Shown: positions 14,339 to 22,656, counted from the first letter of the stretch. The stretch: DNA of 42,138 nt from Oscillospiraceae bacterium (GCA_016297855.1 JAEDFW010000003.1:1-42138); one strand, 5' to 3'. Program-made: numbers and translations. Notes: a model not told the origin generated them from the letters alone.

Positions 14339-15304
14339 TTGAAGCTGGTCATACTTGACGGTTACGCGGAAAACCCGGGCGATCTGAGCTGGGACGCGCT
14401 GCGCAAATTCGGCGAACTCACGGTCTATGACCGTACCGATTTGACAGATACAGATGAAATCATCCGGCGCATCGGCGACGCGGAGATCGTCATCACGAAT
14501 AAAACGCCCATCTCACGCGATGTGTTTGACGCGTGCAAAACCATCCGCCTGGTCGCGGTACTGGCAACGGGCTACAACATTGTTGATATCGCGTATGCAA
14601 AGCAGCGCGGCATCCCGGTCTGCAATGTGCCCGCCTACGGCACCGATGCCGTGGCGCAGTACGCCATTGCGCTGCTGCTGGAGATTTGCAGCCAGGTGGG
14701 CCATCACAGCGCCGCCGTGCACGCAGGCCGCTGGCAGAGCAGCGATGACTTTTGTTTCTGGGACACGCCGCTCATTGAGCTGGCGGGTAAGACGATGGGC
14801 GTGATCGGCTTCGGACGTATCGGAAGAGCCGTCGGGCGTATTGCAAAGGCGATGGGGATGCGCGTGCTTGCCTGTGGCAGCAGGCCAACCGACGAGGGCC
14901 GCGCAATCGCCGAATACGTTGCCATGCCGGAGCTTCTGCGGCAGGCGGACGTGGTATCGCTGCACTGTCCACTCACGCCGCAGACGAAAAACATCATCAA
15001 CCGCGAGACGCTTTCCATGATGAAGCACGGTGCGATTTTAATCAACAATGCGCGCGGTGCGCTGCTGGACGAGCAGGCCGTGGCAGACGCGCTGAACCAT
15101 GGGCGGCTGTATGCCGCGGGCGTGGATGTGGCGTCTGTCGAACCCATCCGGGCGGGCAATCCGCTTCTTACGGCGAAAAACTGCTTCATCACACCGCACA
15201 TTTCATGGGCGTGTAAAGAGTGCCGAGAACGCATTTTGCAGGCAACGATTGAAAACATTGCTGCTTGCCTCGCGGGAAATCCCGTGAACGTCGTCAACCC
15301 CTGA
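14339..15304 (+). CDS. D-isomer 2-hydroxyacid dehydrogenase (glycerate dehydrogenase-like)
   Basis: 321 residues. NAD-dependent reduction of a 2-keto acid. Rossmann motif GVIGFGRIGRAVG around residues 157-169; catalytic Arg in NNARGALLDE, Glu in SVEPIRAGNPLL, and His in ITPHISWA. The N-terminus MKLVILDGYAENPGD resembles HprA-type hydroxypyruvate/glycerate dehydrogenases. The start codon is TTG (14339-14341), with GGGAGG about nine bases upstream. Monocistronic, ending at a strong terminator. Confidence 0.87.
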   Translation: MKLVILDGYAENPGDLSWDALRKFGELTVYDRTDLTDTDEIIRRIGDAEIVITNKTPISRDVFDACKTIRLVAVLATGYNIVDIAYAKQRGIPVCNVPAYGTDAVAQYAIALLLEICSQVGHHSAAVHAGRWQSSDDFCFWDTPLIELAGKTMGVIGFGRIGRAVGRIAKAMGMRVLACGSRPTDEGRAIAEYVAMPELLRQADVVSLHCPLTPQTKNIINRETLSMMKHGAILINNARGALLDEQAVADALNHGRLYAAGVDVASVEPIRAGNPLLTAKNCFITPHISWACKECRERILQATIENIAACLAGNPVNVVNP

Positions 15305-15312
15305 TTCCTGCA

Positions 15313-15344
15313 GCCGGTCAACCGTTTGGTTGGCCGGCCTTTTT
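15313..15344 (+). terminator. Terminator after the dehydrogenase gene
   Basis: 11-bp stem GCCGGTCAACC/GGTTGGCCGGC, loop GTTT, then CTTTTT. Confidence 0.85.
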
Positions 15345-15352
15345 GCACTGTG

Positions 15353-15381
15353 CACCATTTCTCCTTGCGCCACATATGCTG
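15353..15381 (+). promoter_or_regulatory. Possible mother-cell (sigma-K-like) promoter
   Basis: CACC (15353-15356), 16-bp spacer, CATATGCTG (15373-15381), close to the sigma-K pattern AC-N16/17-CATAnnnTA. No sigma-A promoter is evident here, and the downstream genes look sporulation-related. Confidence 0.3.
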
Positions 15382-15411
15382 AAAGCAGCAAGCAAAAAGG
15401 AGGCTGATGCT

Positions 15412-15804
15412 TTGGACCATCAGGGAAGCGTGGTCGCGCGCGTCTATACCTCGGATGCGAAGATCCCCGTGCAGGGTGCGACCGTGATCTTTACCAAAAT
15501 CGCCGAAGACGGCCAGCGGGAGCTTCTGGCCGTGCGGCTGACCAACTACGACGGCTACACCGATCCCTTTTTTGTCGACGCACCGCCGCTGGCCGCCAGT
15601 CAGAACTACACGCCAGGCAGCGATGCATACAGCATCATCAACATCACCGCCGAAGATAACAATTACGGCCGCATTCTCGTGCGCAACGCGCAGATTTTTC
15701 CCGACACCGAAACGGTGCAGGAATTCATGCTTGTCCCTTCGCCGATGCTGCCCGAGCAGTTCGGCCAGACGGAAGTTTTCATCATTCCGCCGCAAACGCT
15801 CTAG
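15412..15804 (+). CDS. Small beta-rich protein of a spore peptidoglycan-binding cluster
   Basis: 130 residues. Starts (M)DHQGSVVARVYTSDAKIPVQGATV, a pattern like carboxypeptidase regulatory/transthyretin-like beta domains, and ends with proline-rich FIIPPQTL. No signal peptide. TTG at 15412 is chosen because AAAAAGGAGG sits nine bases upstream; the ATG at 15376 precedes that ribosome site. First of three tightly spaced genes (ten-base gap to the next). A structural role in spore coat or cortex is inferred only from its neighbours. Confidence 0.65.
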   Translation: MDHQGSVVARVYTSDAKIPVQGATVIFTKIAEDGQRELLAVRLTNYDGYTDPFFVDAPPLAASQNYTPGSDAYSIINITAEDNNYGRILVRNAQIFPDTETVQEFMLVPSPMLPEQFGQTEVFIIPPQTL

Positions 15805-15814
15805 GAGGTGCAAA

Positions 15815-17137
15815 ATGCCGCCTGTTTTTCCATATGTGCCGCAGACGATTACCGTTCACCTCGGCTCGCCGGATGAGAGCGCGCAGAACGTAACGGTGTC
15901 CTTTCCCGACTACATAAAAAACGTCGTTTCCAGCGAGATCTTCCCTACCTGGGAGCCATCCGCGCTGCAGGCCAACACGCTGGCCATTATTTCCTTTGCA
16001 CTCAACCGCGTATACACCGAGTTCTACCGCAGTCGCGGCTATAATTTTGATATCACATCCTCGACGGCCATTGATCAGAAATACATCCATGGCCGCAACA
16101 TCTATGAGAATATCTCGGAGCTTGTTGATCAGATCTTCAACGACTATCTGCGCCGGGAAAATTTCATTGAGCCGCTGGCCGCGAAATTCTGCAACGGTAC
16201 GACCGTCACCTGCGAGGGCTTAAGCCAATGGGGCTCGCAGGAGCAGGCGCAGGCCGGCGTTGGCGCGCTTGACATCATCCGCTCGTACTATGGACCGGAC
16301 GTGGAAGTCGTTTTGAACGCGCCGGTGCAGGAGCCGACCGAGTCCTATCCCGGCACGCCTTTGCGTGAGGGCGATATCGGCGTCAACGTCGCACGCATCC
16401 AGACTGCGCTCAACCGCATTTCGCAGAATTATCCCGCGATTCCCAAGGTTGCAGTGGATGCCGTTTTCGGCCCCTCAACCGCAGCCGCCGTGCGCGCGTT
16501 CCAGTCGATCTTCTCGCTCACGCCCGACGGCATTGTCGGAAGAGCCACATGGTATAAGTTGGTATTACTGTATGATTCGGTGCAGCGTCTGGCAGAGCTG
16601 CAGTCCGAGGGTGTGATCTTTTCCGGCTATTCATGGGAGTTTTCTCCAACGATTGCACTGGGGGAAACAAATGCCAGCGTGACACTGCTGCAATACATGC
16701 TCTCGGTCCTTTCGCAGTTCATCTCGTCTCTGCCCGCTCTCACCATCACCGGCACCTTTGACGAGGCTACCGGCCAGGCCGTGCGCGCATTTCAGGAATA
16801 TGTAGGCCTGCCGGCCACAGGCGTGGTTGACAGAGCCACTTGGGAGGCGCTGTATGCACAGTACGCGGGCATCGAAGGCACAGTCTTTTCCGACTCCGTG
16901 CTGTTCCCCTTTATCGCGAACCCGGAGGCTGCCGCAGCCGCGTCCGCGCCGCGAAGAAATGGACGCGTACAGCCGGTCTTTGCCGCACAGCCGTCCGGCG
17001 ATCCGCGCGCACGCCGCGCAGCCGCAGCCGCGCGCACGCCCGAGGCGGTACGTTTTCAGTCGTCCACACGCTTCGTACAGTTCCCAGTGGGCGAGCTTTC
17101 GGTCGGCATGCAGGATAAGAAAGGGGTGCTGTTATGA
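15815..17137 (+). CDS. SpoIID-like and peptidoglycan-binding domain protein
   Basis: 440 residues, no signal peptide. Residues about 45-160 resemble the SpoIID domain: ALNRVYTEFYRSRGYNFDI, then GLSQWGSQEQAQAGVGALDI followed by IRSYYG. Two PG_binding_1 repeats follow (about 182-250 with FGPSTAAAVRAFQSIFSLTPDG; about 280-345 with FDEATGQAVRAFQEYVGLPATG). The tail is Ala/Arg-rich (380-410). Strong ribosome site GGAGGTG; the stop overlaps the next start (ATGA). SpoIID proteins cleave glycan strands in engulfment, but key catalytic residues were not checked here. Confidence 0.75.
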   Translation: MPPVFPYVPQTITVHLGSPDESAQNVTVSFPDYIKNVVSSEIFPTWEPSALQANTLAIISFALNRVYTEFYRSRGYNFDITSSTAIDQKYIHGRNIYENISELVDQIFNDYLRRENFIEPLAAKFCNGTTVTCEGLSQWGSQEQAQAGVGALDIIRSYYGPDVEVVLNAPVQEPTESYPGTPLREGDIGVNVARIQTALNRISQNYPAIPKVAVDAVFGPSTAAAVRAFQSIFSLTPDGIVGRATWYKLVLLYDSVQRLAELQSEGVIFSGYSWEFSPTIALGETNASVTLLQYMLSVLSQFISSLPALTITGTFDEATGQAVRAFQEYVGLPATGVVDRATWEALYAQYAGIEGTVFSDSVLFPFIANPEAAAAASAPRRNGRVQPVFAAQPSGDPRARRAAAAARTPEAVRFQSSTRFVQFPVGELSVGMQDKKGVLL

Positions 17138-17694
17138 TCGATCCTTCTGATTTTGCGGGCCGTCCCATTCGCAGCCTGCAGACCATGCTGCGCGTACTGG
17201 CTGCGACTGACAACCGCTACCGCGATCTTGTGCCGGACGGTGTGTACGGTGAGCAGACAGCCGCAGCCGTATCACAGTTCCAGCGCGTAAACGGCCTGCC
17301 GGTCACCGCCGTGACCGACCACGAAACCTGGAACCGCATCGTCGACGCCTTCACGCGCCAAAGCCCCAGCGTGCTGCCCGCCGCGCCGCTATCCATCATC
17401 TGGAAGCCGAAGCAGGTCATCCACCCGGGCGAAAAAAATTCGCACCTATATCTCATCCAGAGTATGCTGCTGGCCGTGAGCCGCCTCTACCCCGCCATGC
17501 CCGTAGCGCAGGTCACAGGCGAGCATGACGCGGCCTCCGTCGCCGCAACGAACTGGCTGCAAGAAAAATCGGGACTGACCACCGACGGCGTGATCGACCA
17601 GACGACATGGCTATATCTCAGCAAGCTCTACCGCATCTCCGCAGGTGACGGCACAGAAGGCGGCAGCGGCTCCGGCATCGAGAACAACACATAA
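17134..17694 (+). CDS. Peptidoglycan-binding domain protein
   Basis: 186 residues with two PG_binding_1 type repeats: about 10-72 (GVYGEQTAAAVSQFQRVNGL) and about 95-165 (AASVAATNWLQEKSGLTTDG). Gly/Ser-rich C-terminal tail. No signal peptide. Overlaps the upstream SpoIID-like gene by four bases, so the two are co-translated. Probably acts in the same spore-envelope context. Confidence 0.75.
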   Translation: MIDPSDFAGRPIRSLQTMLRVLAATDNRYRDLVPDGVYGEQTAAAVSQFQRVNGLPVTAVTDHETWNRIVDAFTRQSPSVLPAAPLSIIWKPKQVIHPGEKNSHLYLIQSMLLAVSRLYPAMPVAQVTGEHDAASVAATNWLQEKSGLTTDGVIDQTTWLYLSKLYRISAGDGTEGGSGSGIENNT

Positions 17695-17701
17695 ACGCTG
17701 C

Positions 17702-17730
17702 TTGTTCTTTTCCGCGAATTCTGCTATGAT
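17702..17730 (+). promoter_or_regulatory. Promoter of the acetokinase-family gene
   Basis: TTGTTC (17702-17707), 17-bp spacer, TATGAT (17725-17730). Confidence 0.5.
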
Positions 17731-17759
17731 GGTGAAAACCACACAAAGGAGCGCGGAGC

Positions 17760-18953
17760 ATGAAAATTCTCATCTGCAACGTAGGCAGTACGTCATTAAA
17801 ATATCAGCTCTTTGCAATGGAGCGCGAGCAGGTGCTGTGCTCAGGCGGAGTCGAACGCGTGGGCGCGCCGCTCGGACGATTTTACGCCAAAAATCACCAG
17901 ACCGGCGCGCAAGCTGAACAATCGGCTAACTTTCCCACACACCGCGAGGCCATCAGCCGGATGCTGGACGAACTGCTCGCAGACGGTCTTACCTCGCTGG
18001 AAGAGCTCTCCTGCGTGGGTTTCAAGGTTGTACACGCCAAGGGCGTGTCGGGCGTACAGTTTCTGACAGACGACGTGCTGCAGAAGATGGCGGATTTCAA
18101 TTCCGTCGCCCCGGCCCACAATCCGCCGTATCTGGCCGCGATCGCGCAGTTCAAGGAGCTTCTGCCGCAAACCCCGCTCATCGGCGCGTTTGAGACGGCA
18201 TTCCATCAAACCATGCCGCCCGAGGCGTATCTCTACTCCATCCCCATCGAATTTTCGCGAAAGCACGCCATCCGCCGCTACGGCTTCCACGGCGCTTCGC
18301 ACGAATACATGTCCAATTGGGTTGCCGACGTAATGGACGATACGCCCGATCTCAAGCTCGTCTCGTGTCATCTGGGCGGCAGCGGCAGCCTCTGCGCCGT
18401 CAGAAACGGACAAAGTATCGATACGTCCATGGGAATTTCTCTGCAGTGCGGTGTCATGAACAACAACCGCTGCGGCGATATTGATCCCTACATCATCTTC
18501 TACCTGGTTGAAGCATGCGGCATGACGCTTTCCGAGGTCAAGACTATGCTGCAAACAAAAAGCGGCTTTTACGGCATGTCGGGCGGCGTTTCCAACGATC
18601 TGCGCGACGTTGAGCGAGCGGCCGAGGAAGGAAACGACGATGCGGCAACCGCCATTCTGAGCTACTGCTACAGTATCAAAAAGTACATCGGCTCCTACGC
18701 CGCCGCAATGGGCGGACTCGACGCGATTGTCTTTGGCGGCGGTATCGGCCGGCACAGCGCCACGGTGCGCGCGCTGAGTCTGGCGGGGCTGGAATTTCTC
18801 GGCGTGCGTCTGGACGGTGAAAAAAACCGGCACGCCGTCGGCGGTGTGGACATTTCCCTGCCGGATTCCAAGGTTCGTATCTTCGTGGTCGATACGAACG
18901 AAGAGCTTGTCGTTGCGCGAAAAGCCGCTGCACTGCTCAGGCTTCAGTCATAA
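17760..18953 (+). CDS. Acetate/propionate kinase family protein, divergent active site
   Basis: 397 residues, the length of AckA. Conserved: Asn7 in ILICNVGSTSLKYQLF, APAHNPP (His120), AFHQTMP, RRYGFHGASH (His177), DTSMG, RCGDIDP (Arg237) and TNEEL. Altered compared with classical AckA: the substrate-binding Arg (R91 in Methanosarcina numbering, HRVVHGG) is Lys89 in FKVVHAKG; the catalytic Asp148 (FDTAFH) is Glu145; Leu122 is Ala119; Pro232 of the acetate pocket is not proline (ISLQCG); HLGNG is HLGGSGS. No pta is adjacent. It may phosphorylate a different short acid. AAGGAG precedes the ATG; own promoter and terminator. Confidence 0.85.
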   Translation: MKILICNVGSTSLKYQLFAMEREQVLCSGGVERVGAPLGRFYAKNHQTGAQAEQSANFPTHREAISRMLDELLADGLTSLEELSCVGFKVVHAKGVSGVQFLTDDVLQKMADFNSVAPAHNPPYLAAIAQFKELLPQTPLIGAFETAFHQTMPPEAYLYSIPIEFSRKHAIRRYGFHGASHEYMSNWVADVMDDTPDLKLVSCHLGGSGSLCAVRNGQSIDTSMGISLQCGVMNNNRCGDIDPYIIFYLVEACGMTLSEVKTMLQTKSGFYGMSGGVSNDLRDVERAAEEGNDDAATAILSYCYSIKKYIGSYAAAMGGLDAIVFGGGIGRHSATVRALSLAGLEFLGVRLDGEKNRHAVGGVDISLPDSKVRIFVVDTNEELVVARKAAALLRLQS

Positions 18954-18958
18954 GTGTA

Positions 18959-18992
18959 GAAAACTGGCTGCCGGTTGGCAGCCAGTTTTTTG
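18959..18992. terminator. Bidirectional terminator
   Basis: AACTGGCTGCC/GGCAGCCAGTT perfect 11-bp stem, loop GGTT, T run on plus and A run before the stem; serves the kinase gene and the convergent phosphoribosyltransferase gene. Confidence 0.85.
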
Positions 18993-18997
18993 AATAT

Positions 18998-19555
18998 TTA
19001 TGCTTTGATCGTGCCGTCGGCATTGAATACCGGCAGCTTTTCAAGATATGTAATGTCGTCGCGGTCCTGTGCGTCACCCTCGGCCAGCACAGCCATCTTT
19101 CCAACGACAATGCCGCCGGCTTCGTGGACAAGTTCTTCCAGCGCGCGAAGCGATTCGCCGGTGGAGATCACGTCGTCGACGATCACGATTTTCTTGCCGC
19201 GCATCATTTCCGCGTCCTCACCCGAGAGGAACAGTTCCTGTTCGCGCTGCGTGGTGATCGAGTGCACCTTGACCTGCAGCGGGTTCGTCAGATACACCTT
19301 CAGGCCCTTGCGCGCGATAAAATACGTCGCAGCGCCGCTCTGCCGCGCCATCTCGTGAATCAGCGGGATGCCCTTGGCCTCAGCAGTGATCAGGTAATCA
19401 TAGTCCTTCGGCGCTCTTGCCAGCAGCTCGCGCGCGCAGGCCACAGTGATCTCAGCATCGCCCAGCATGACGAACGCGCCGATGTAAAAATTGTCCGCGA
19501 CCTTGCACAGCGGAAGCTCCCGCTCAAGTCCGGCGATCTTCATTTTATACTTCAT
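18998..19555 (-). CDS. Phosphoribosyltransferase, purine (adenine/xanthine) type
   Basis: 185 residues. Joins a purine base to PRPP. The PRPP motif is IVIVDDVISTGES (about 123-135, Asp127 and Asp128); ITAEAKGIPL matches the adenine/xanthine PRT hood region. ATG 19555 has GAGGGG seven bases upstream; the ATG at 19600 lacks a site. A consensus promoter drives it, and it is divergent from a purine permease, which points to purine salvage. Base preference is not decided by sequence. Confidence 0.85.
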   Translation of the reverse strand: MKYKMKIAGLERELPLCKVADNFYIGAFVMLGDAEITVACARELLARAPKDYDYLITAEAKGIPLIHEMARQSGAATYFIARKGLKVYLTNPLQVKVHSITTQREQELFLSGEDAEMMRGKKIVIVDDVISTGESLRALEELVHEAGGIVVGKMAVLAEGDAQDRDDITYLEKLPVFNADGTIKA

Positions 19556-19604
19556 GGTTTTTCCCCTCATTCCGGCATTTCGCCCGATATTGCATATCAA
19601 TTGT

Positions 19605-19632
19605 ATTATATCGTCCTGACCGGAAATGTCAA
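19605..19632 (-). promoter_or_regulatory. Consensus promoter of the phosphoribosyltransferase gene
   Basis: Perfect TTGACA (19632-19627) and perfect TATAAT (19610-19605) on the minus strand, 16-bp spacer. The heptamer TCAATTG occurs on both flanks (19597-19603 and 19629-19635). Confidence 0.75.
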
Positions 19633-19726
19633 TTGCTTTCCTGACTGACCAGGAAAAGCCCCGCGATTTGTGCAGAAGTATAAAAAATCGATCTTGTTTT
19701 TTGGTGCATTTCCTGCGTGCTTGTGC

Positions 19727-19755
19727 TTGTTTTTCTGGAAAAAAATACGTATAAT
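19727..19755 (+). promoter_or_regulatory. Promoter of the purine permease gene
   Basis: TTGTTT (19727-19732), 17-bp spacer, TATAAT (19750-19755). Confidence 0.6.
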
Positions 19756-19834
19756 AAAACTGTCAAAAAGTTTGCGCACCTAAAAATTTTTGTTGATGCA
19801 AACCAAACGGCAGAAAAGAAAAGGAGGAACAAAC

Positions 19835-21256
19835 ATGGGCAAATTCTTTCGCGTAAAAGAGAACGGCTCCACCGTTCGTACTGAGCTGCTCGCAGGCCTG
19901 ACCACGTTTATGACCATGGCCTACATCATCGCTCTCAACCCGAACCTGCTCACTGGCTTTGACGTTGGCAGCAAGCTGTGGAACGGCGTTTTCCTGGCAA
20001 CCTGTATCGCCTCGGCAGTCGGCATGTTCTGCATGGCGTTCCTGGCCAACAAGCCGTTCGCCATGGCGCCCGGCATGGGTCTGAACAGCTTCTTTGCTGT
20101 GGTCGTCGCCAACATCGCCGGCCTGACCGGCATGAGCTACGTCGAATCGTTCCAGTCGGCGCTCGTCATCATCCTCATCGAAGGCATCGTATTCATCATC
20201 CTGTCGGTGCTGAACATCCGCGAAAAGATCGTTGAGGCGATCCCGCTCGGCGTTCGTCTGGGCATCGCGCCTGCCATCGGCCTGATGCTGATGAACATCG
20301 GCCTCGGCTCCAATGCCGGCGTCTACTCCGAGACCGGCGGCCCGTTCTACGCCATGCGCGACTTCTTCGGCGCGCTGACGCCCAAGGTCGCTCAGGAGGC
20401 TATGGGCAGCGGCTACACCGCGATGATCCTCTCGGTCATCACAATGTTTGTCGGTCTGTTCGTCATTGTCATCCTCGCCAAGAAGGGCATCAAGGCATCC
20501 GTTCTGATCGGCATGCTGGTCGCTTCCGTCATCTACTGGGCTGGCGAGGCCATTTTCCTGCATGTCAATCCGTTCGCCTCGCTGGCCACGGCTTCGTTCC
20601 TGCCGCCGTTCGCCGATATGGTAGAAACGACGCTCTTTAAGCTCAACTTCCAGGGCTTCGTGCAGATCGGCTGGTTCACGGCCATTACGCTCATTATCAC
20701 CTTCTGCATGATTGACATGTTCGACACCATCGGCACGCTGGTCGGTACCGCTTCCCGCGCCGGTATGGTCGACGAAAAGGGCAACATGCCCAAGATGAAA
20801 GAGGCTCTGCTGTCCGACGCCATCGGTACTGTCGCTGGCGCTGTGACCGGTACTTCCACTGTCACCACCTTCATCGAGTCCGCTTCCGGCGTTGAAGCCG
20901 GCGGCCGCACGGGTCTGACAGCGCTGACCACGGGCGTTATTTTCCTCGCCTGCATGTTCATCGCGCCGATCGCCGCGATCATTCCCGCCGCTGCAACTTC
21001 CTCGGCCCTCATCTATGTTGGTATTCTGATGATGATGGGCCTGAAGAACGTCAACTTCGACGATCTCGACCAGATGGCGCCTGTTGCGATCATGCTTATC
21101 GCAATGCCGATCTCCGGCTCCATCGGCCATGCAATCGGTCTGGGCCTTATCGCCTTCACCATCATCAAGGTCTTCTCCGGCAAAGCAAAGGACGTATCTG
21201 TGCTGACCTACGTCATCTCGATTCTGTTCCTCATCAAGTTCTTCCTGGTCGTCTGA
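19835..21256 (+). CDS. NCS2 family purine permease (AzgA/PbuG-like)
   Basis: 473 residues, about 12-14 membrane segments. Begins MGKFFRVKENGSTVRTELLAGLTTFMTMAYII, typical of the AzgA branch (adenine/guanine/hypoxanthine importers); MAPGMGLNSFF, the central DMFDTIGTLVG and GTSTVTTFIESASG are family signatures. Imports purine bases by proton symport. AAGGAGG before ATG 19835. Divergent from the phosphoribosyltransferase gene that would use its substrate. I see no purine riboswitch core in its leader. Confidence 0.92.
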   Translation: MGKFFRVKENGSTVRTELLAGLTTFMTMAYIIALNPNLLTGFDVGSKLWNGVFLATCIASAVGMFCMAFLANKPFAMAPGMGLNSFFAVVVANIAGLTGMSYVESFQSALVIILIEGIVFIILSVLNIREKIVEAIPLGVRLGIAPAIGLMLMNIGLGSNAGVYSETGGPFYAMRDFFGALTPKVAQEAMGSGYTAMILSVITMFVGLFVIVILAKKGIKASVLIGMLVASVIYWAGEAIFLHVNPFASLATASFLPPFADMVETTLFKLNFQGFVQIGWFTAITLIITFCMIDMFDTIGTLVGTASRAGMVDEKGNMPKMKEALLSDAIGTVAGAVTGTSTVTTFIESASGVEAGGRTGLTALTTGVIFLACMFIAPIAAIIPAAATSSALIYVGILMMMGLKNVNFDDLDQMAPVAIMLIAMPISGSIGHAIGLGLIAFTIIKVFSGKAKDVSVLTYVISILFLIKFFLVV

Positions 21257-21289
21257 TCGTCTCGGAAAAACATCGCAGCATGTACATAA

Positions 21290-21322
21290 AAAACTCCGGC
21301 AGCATCGCTGCCGGAGTTTTTT
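21290..21322 (+). terminator. Terminator after the purine permease
   Basis: 12-bp stem AACTCCGGCAGC/GCTGCCGGAGTT, loop ATC, then T6. Confidence 0.9.
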
Positions 21323-21460
21323 GCTATGCAAAAGCATAGCAAAAAACAAGATGCGCCATTTTCTCGCCCCTTCGGGGCAACCGAAAATGATGCGCAAAAA
21401 CTTCATGCGCTCTGGCTTTTGCCCATGATCGTGGTGCGCAATACTGCGCATGAAGTTTTA
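21317..21460. repeat. Cluster of three consecutive inverted repeats
   Basis: (1) T6-GCTATGC / AAAA / GCATAGC-A6, 21317-21346. (2) TGCGC..CATTTTC with GAAAATG..GCGCA arms around a GCCCC-TTC-GGGGC core, about 21352-21396. (3) AAAACTTCATGCGC (21397-21410) and GCGCATGAAGTTTT (21446-21459), a perfect 14-bp repeat with a 35-nt spacer. No coding potential. It looks like an extragenic palindromic element or tail-to-tail terminator array between permease and hdeD-like gene. Confidence 0.6.
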
Positions 21461-21465
21461 TGACA

Positions 21466-22017
21466 TCATCCGATGATCTCGTTTTCCTCGGGGCGCATCA
21501 AGATGGCTGCGATGAAATCAGCGATTGCTTCGACGATCAGTGCCACACCGATAAACACCCACAAAACAGCAGCGCTGGCAAAGGGATTTGCCAGAATCAC
21601 CAGCGCGCAGAGGATTGTCACGACCGAGCTGAGTGCGGCCAGACCCCACTTTCTCATTTTCATCCGGAGCATGTCCACCGTCCATTGCAGCTTGGCAAAA
21701 CCCGAAACGAGCGTCACAATACCATAGAGTATGGTGAGCACCGGGAACATTGTCAAAAACCAGCCGCTTTTGACAATGCAGAACACGCCCAGCGCAATCT
21801 CCACGCAGCCGCGCGCCAGACCTTTTCCGGCCGCCGCACGCACCGGTGAGGCGCGGAAATACTGCACAGCACTCACGACGCCCATGATGATCAGGATGGC
21901 GCCCAACACGCGCAAAATAGCATTTGTGAAGCTCACCGGATCAATCAGCAGCAGCACACCGATGATCACTTCGCACACCGCCAGAAGAATACTGACAAGT
22001 TTCGACGTAGATTTCAT
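21466..22017 (-). CDS. HdeD family (DUF308) membrane protein
   Basis: 183 residues with about six hydrophobic helices in paired repeats; segments such as IIGVLLLIDPVSF and VVTILCALVILANPFAS carry the 'L..P' pattern of HdeD/DUF308 proteins. In enterobacteria HdeD is linked to acid resistance; in Firmicutes the role is unknown. GGAGG before the ATG and a good minus-strand promoter. Monocistronic. Confidence 0.8.
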   Translation of the reverse strand: MKSTSKLVSILLAVCEVIIGVLLLIDPVSFTNAILRVLGAILIIMGVVSAVQYFRASPVRAAAGKGLARGCVEIALGVFCIVKSGWFLTMFPVLTILYGIVTLVSGFAKLQWTVDMLRMKMRKWGLAALSSVVTILCALVILANPFASAAVLWVFIGVALIVEAIADFIAAILMRPEENEIIG

Positions 22018-22052
22018 ACGATTGCCTCCAATAGTATTGGTTTCTGATTCGT

Positions 22053-22081
22053 ATTATAGCGCCGGACCGAACACGATGCAA
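22053..22081 (-). promoter_or_regulatory. Promoter of the hdeD-like gene
   Basis: Minus strand TTGCAT (22081-22076), 17-bp spacer, TATAAT (22058-22053). Confidence 0.6.
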
Positions 22082-22099
22082 TCGTTACATAGTTTTGCT

Positions 22100-22585
22100 T
22101 TATGATTGCTTCTGCAGCGCTCGGTAGCGTGCCTCGACAAAATAGCGGTCAAGATGCTCAAACGCCACATGCCCGCGCAAATCATAGCTGTAGCTTTTTC
22201 CGTCCAGCTCCCACTGCACGACGGTGTAATACCCGTCTTCCACAGGCGTGAAAGCCACCGTCGTTTCCGGAAGGTGCAGATACACCGTCTGATCGGTCGT
22301 CTCGATCTTCCGCTTTTTCATCAGCACGGTGCCTGAATCGATGAAGAATTCATAATATTCATCCAGCGCCTTACTGTCGGCCGGGACCAGTTCGCCGCCG
22401 CGCTCGATCACAGCGCCCGCGTCATAGGCCTGTACAAAGCTCTGCGTCAGGCCGAGCTTTGCATCACTCCACCCACCGCGCAGCACAAGCTGATTGATAA
22501 ACCATCCAATGCCGCCCAGAAAGATCAGTGCCGTAAGCACAAACAGACTGATATGCAGCAAGCTTTCCAGTTTTGCCGATCTCAT
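22100..22585 (-). CDS. Hypothetical single-pass membrane protein
   Basis: 161 residues. One hydrophobic helix near the N-terminus (about 11-33, LFVLTALIFLGGIGWFI), then an extracytoplasmic domain of about 125 residues rich in beta-forming segments (TVYLHLPETTVAF, YYTVVQWELDGKSYSY). No recognised family. GGGAGGG precedes the ATG. About 70 bp downstream of the GTPase-NYN gene on the same strand, so possibly co-transcribed. Confidence 0.65.
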   Translation of the reverse strand: MRSAKLESLLHISLFVLTALIFLGGIGWFINQLVLRGGWSDAKLGLTQSFVQAYDAGAVIERGGELVPADSKALDEYYEFFIDSGTVLMKKRKIETTDQTVYLHLPETTVAFTPVEDGYYTVVQWELDGKSYSYDLRGHVAFEHLDRYFVEARYRALQKQS

Positions 22586-22656
22586 GTTTTGCCCTCCCCA
22601 GTCTCAAAATCATTTCATTGATTTGACGAAGCAAAGCGGGAAGGGTTCCCGGCCGG

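Noticed and set aside
19660..19830. Purine riboswitch before the permease gene
   Set aside because: The conserved junction sequences and paired loops of purine riboswitches are not present.
19763..21451. 562-codon minus-strand frame opposite the purine permease
   Set aside because: Composition (Asp/His/Arg/Gly-rich, no motif) is that of a mirror frame of a membrane protein gene.
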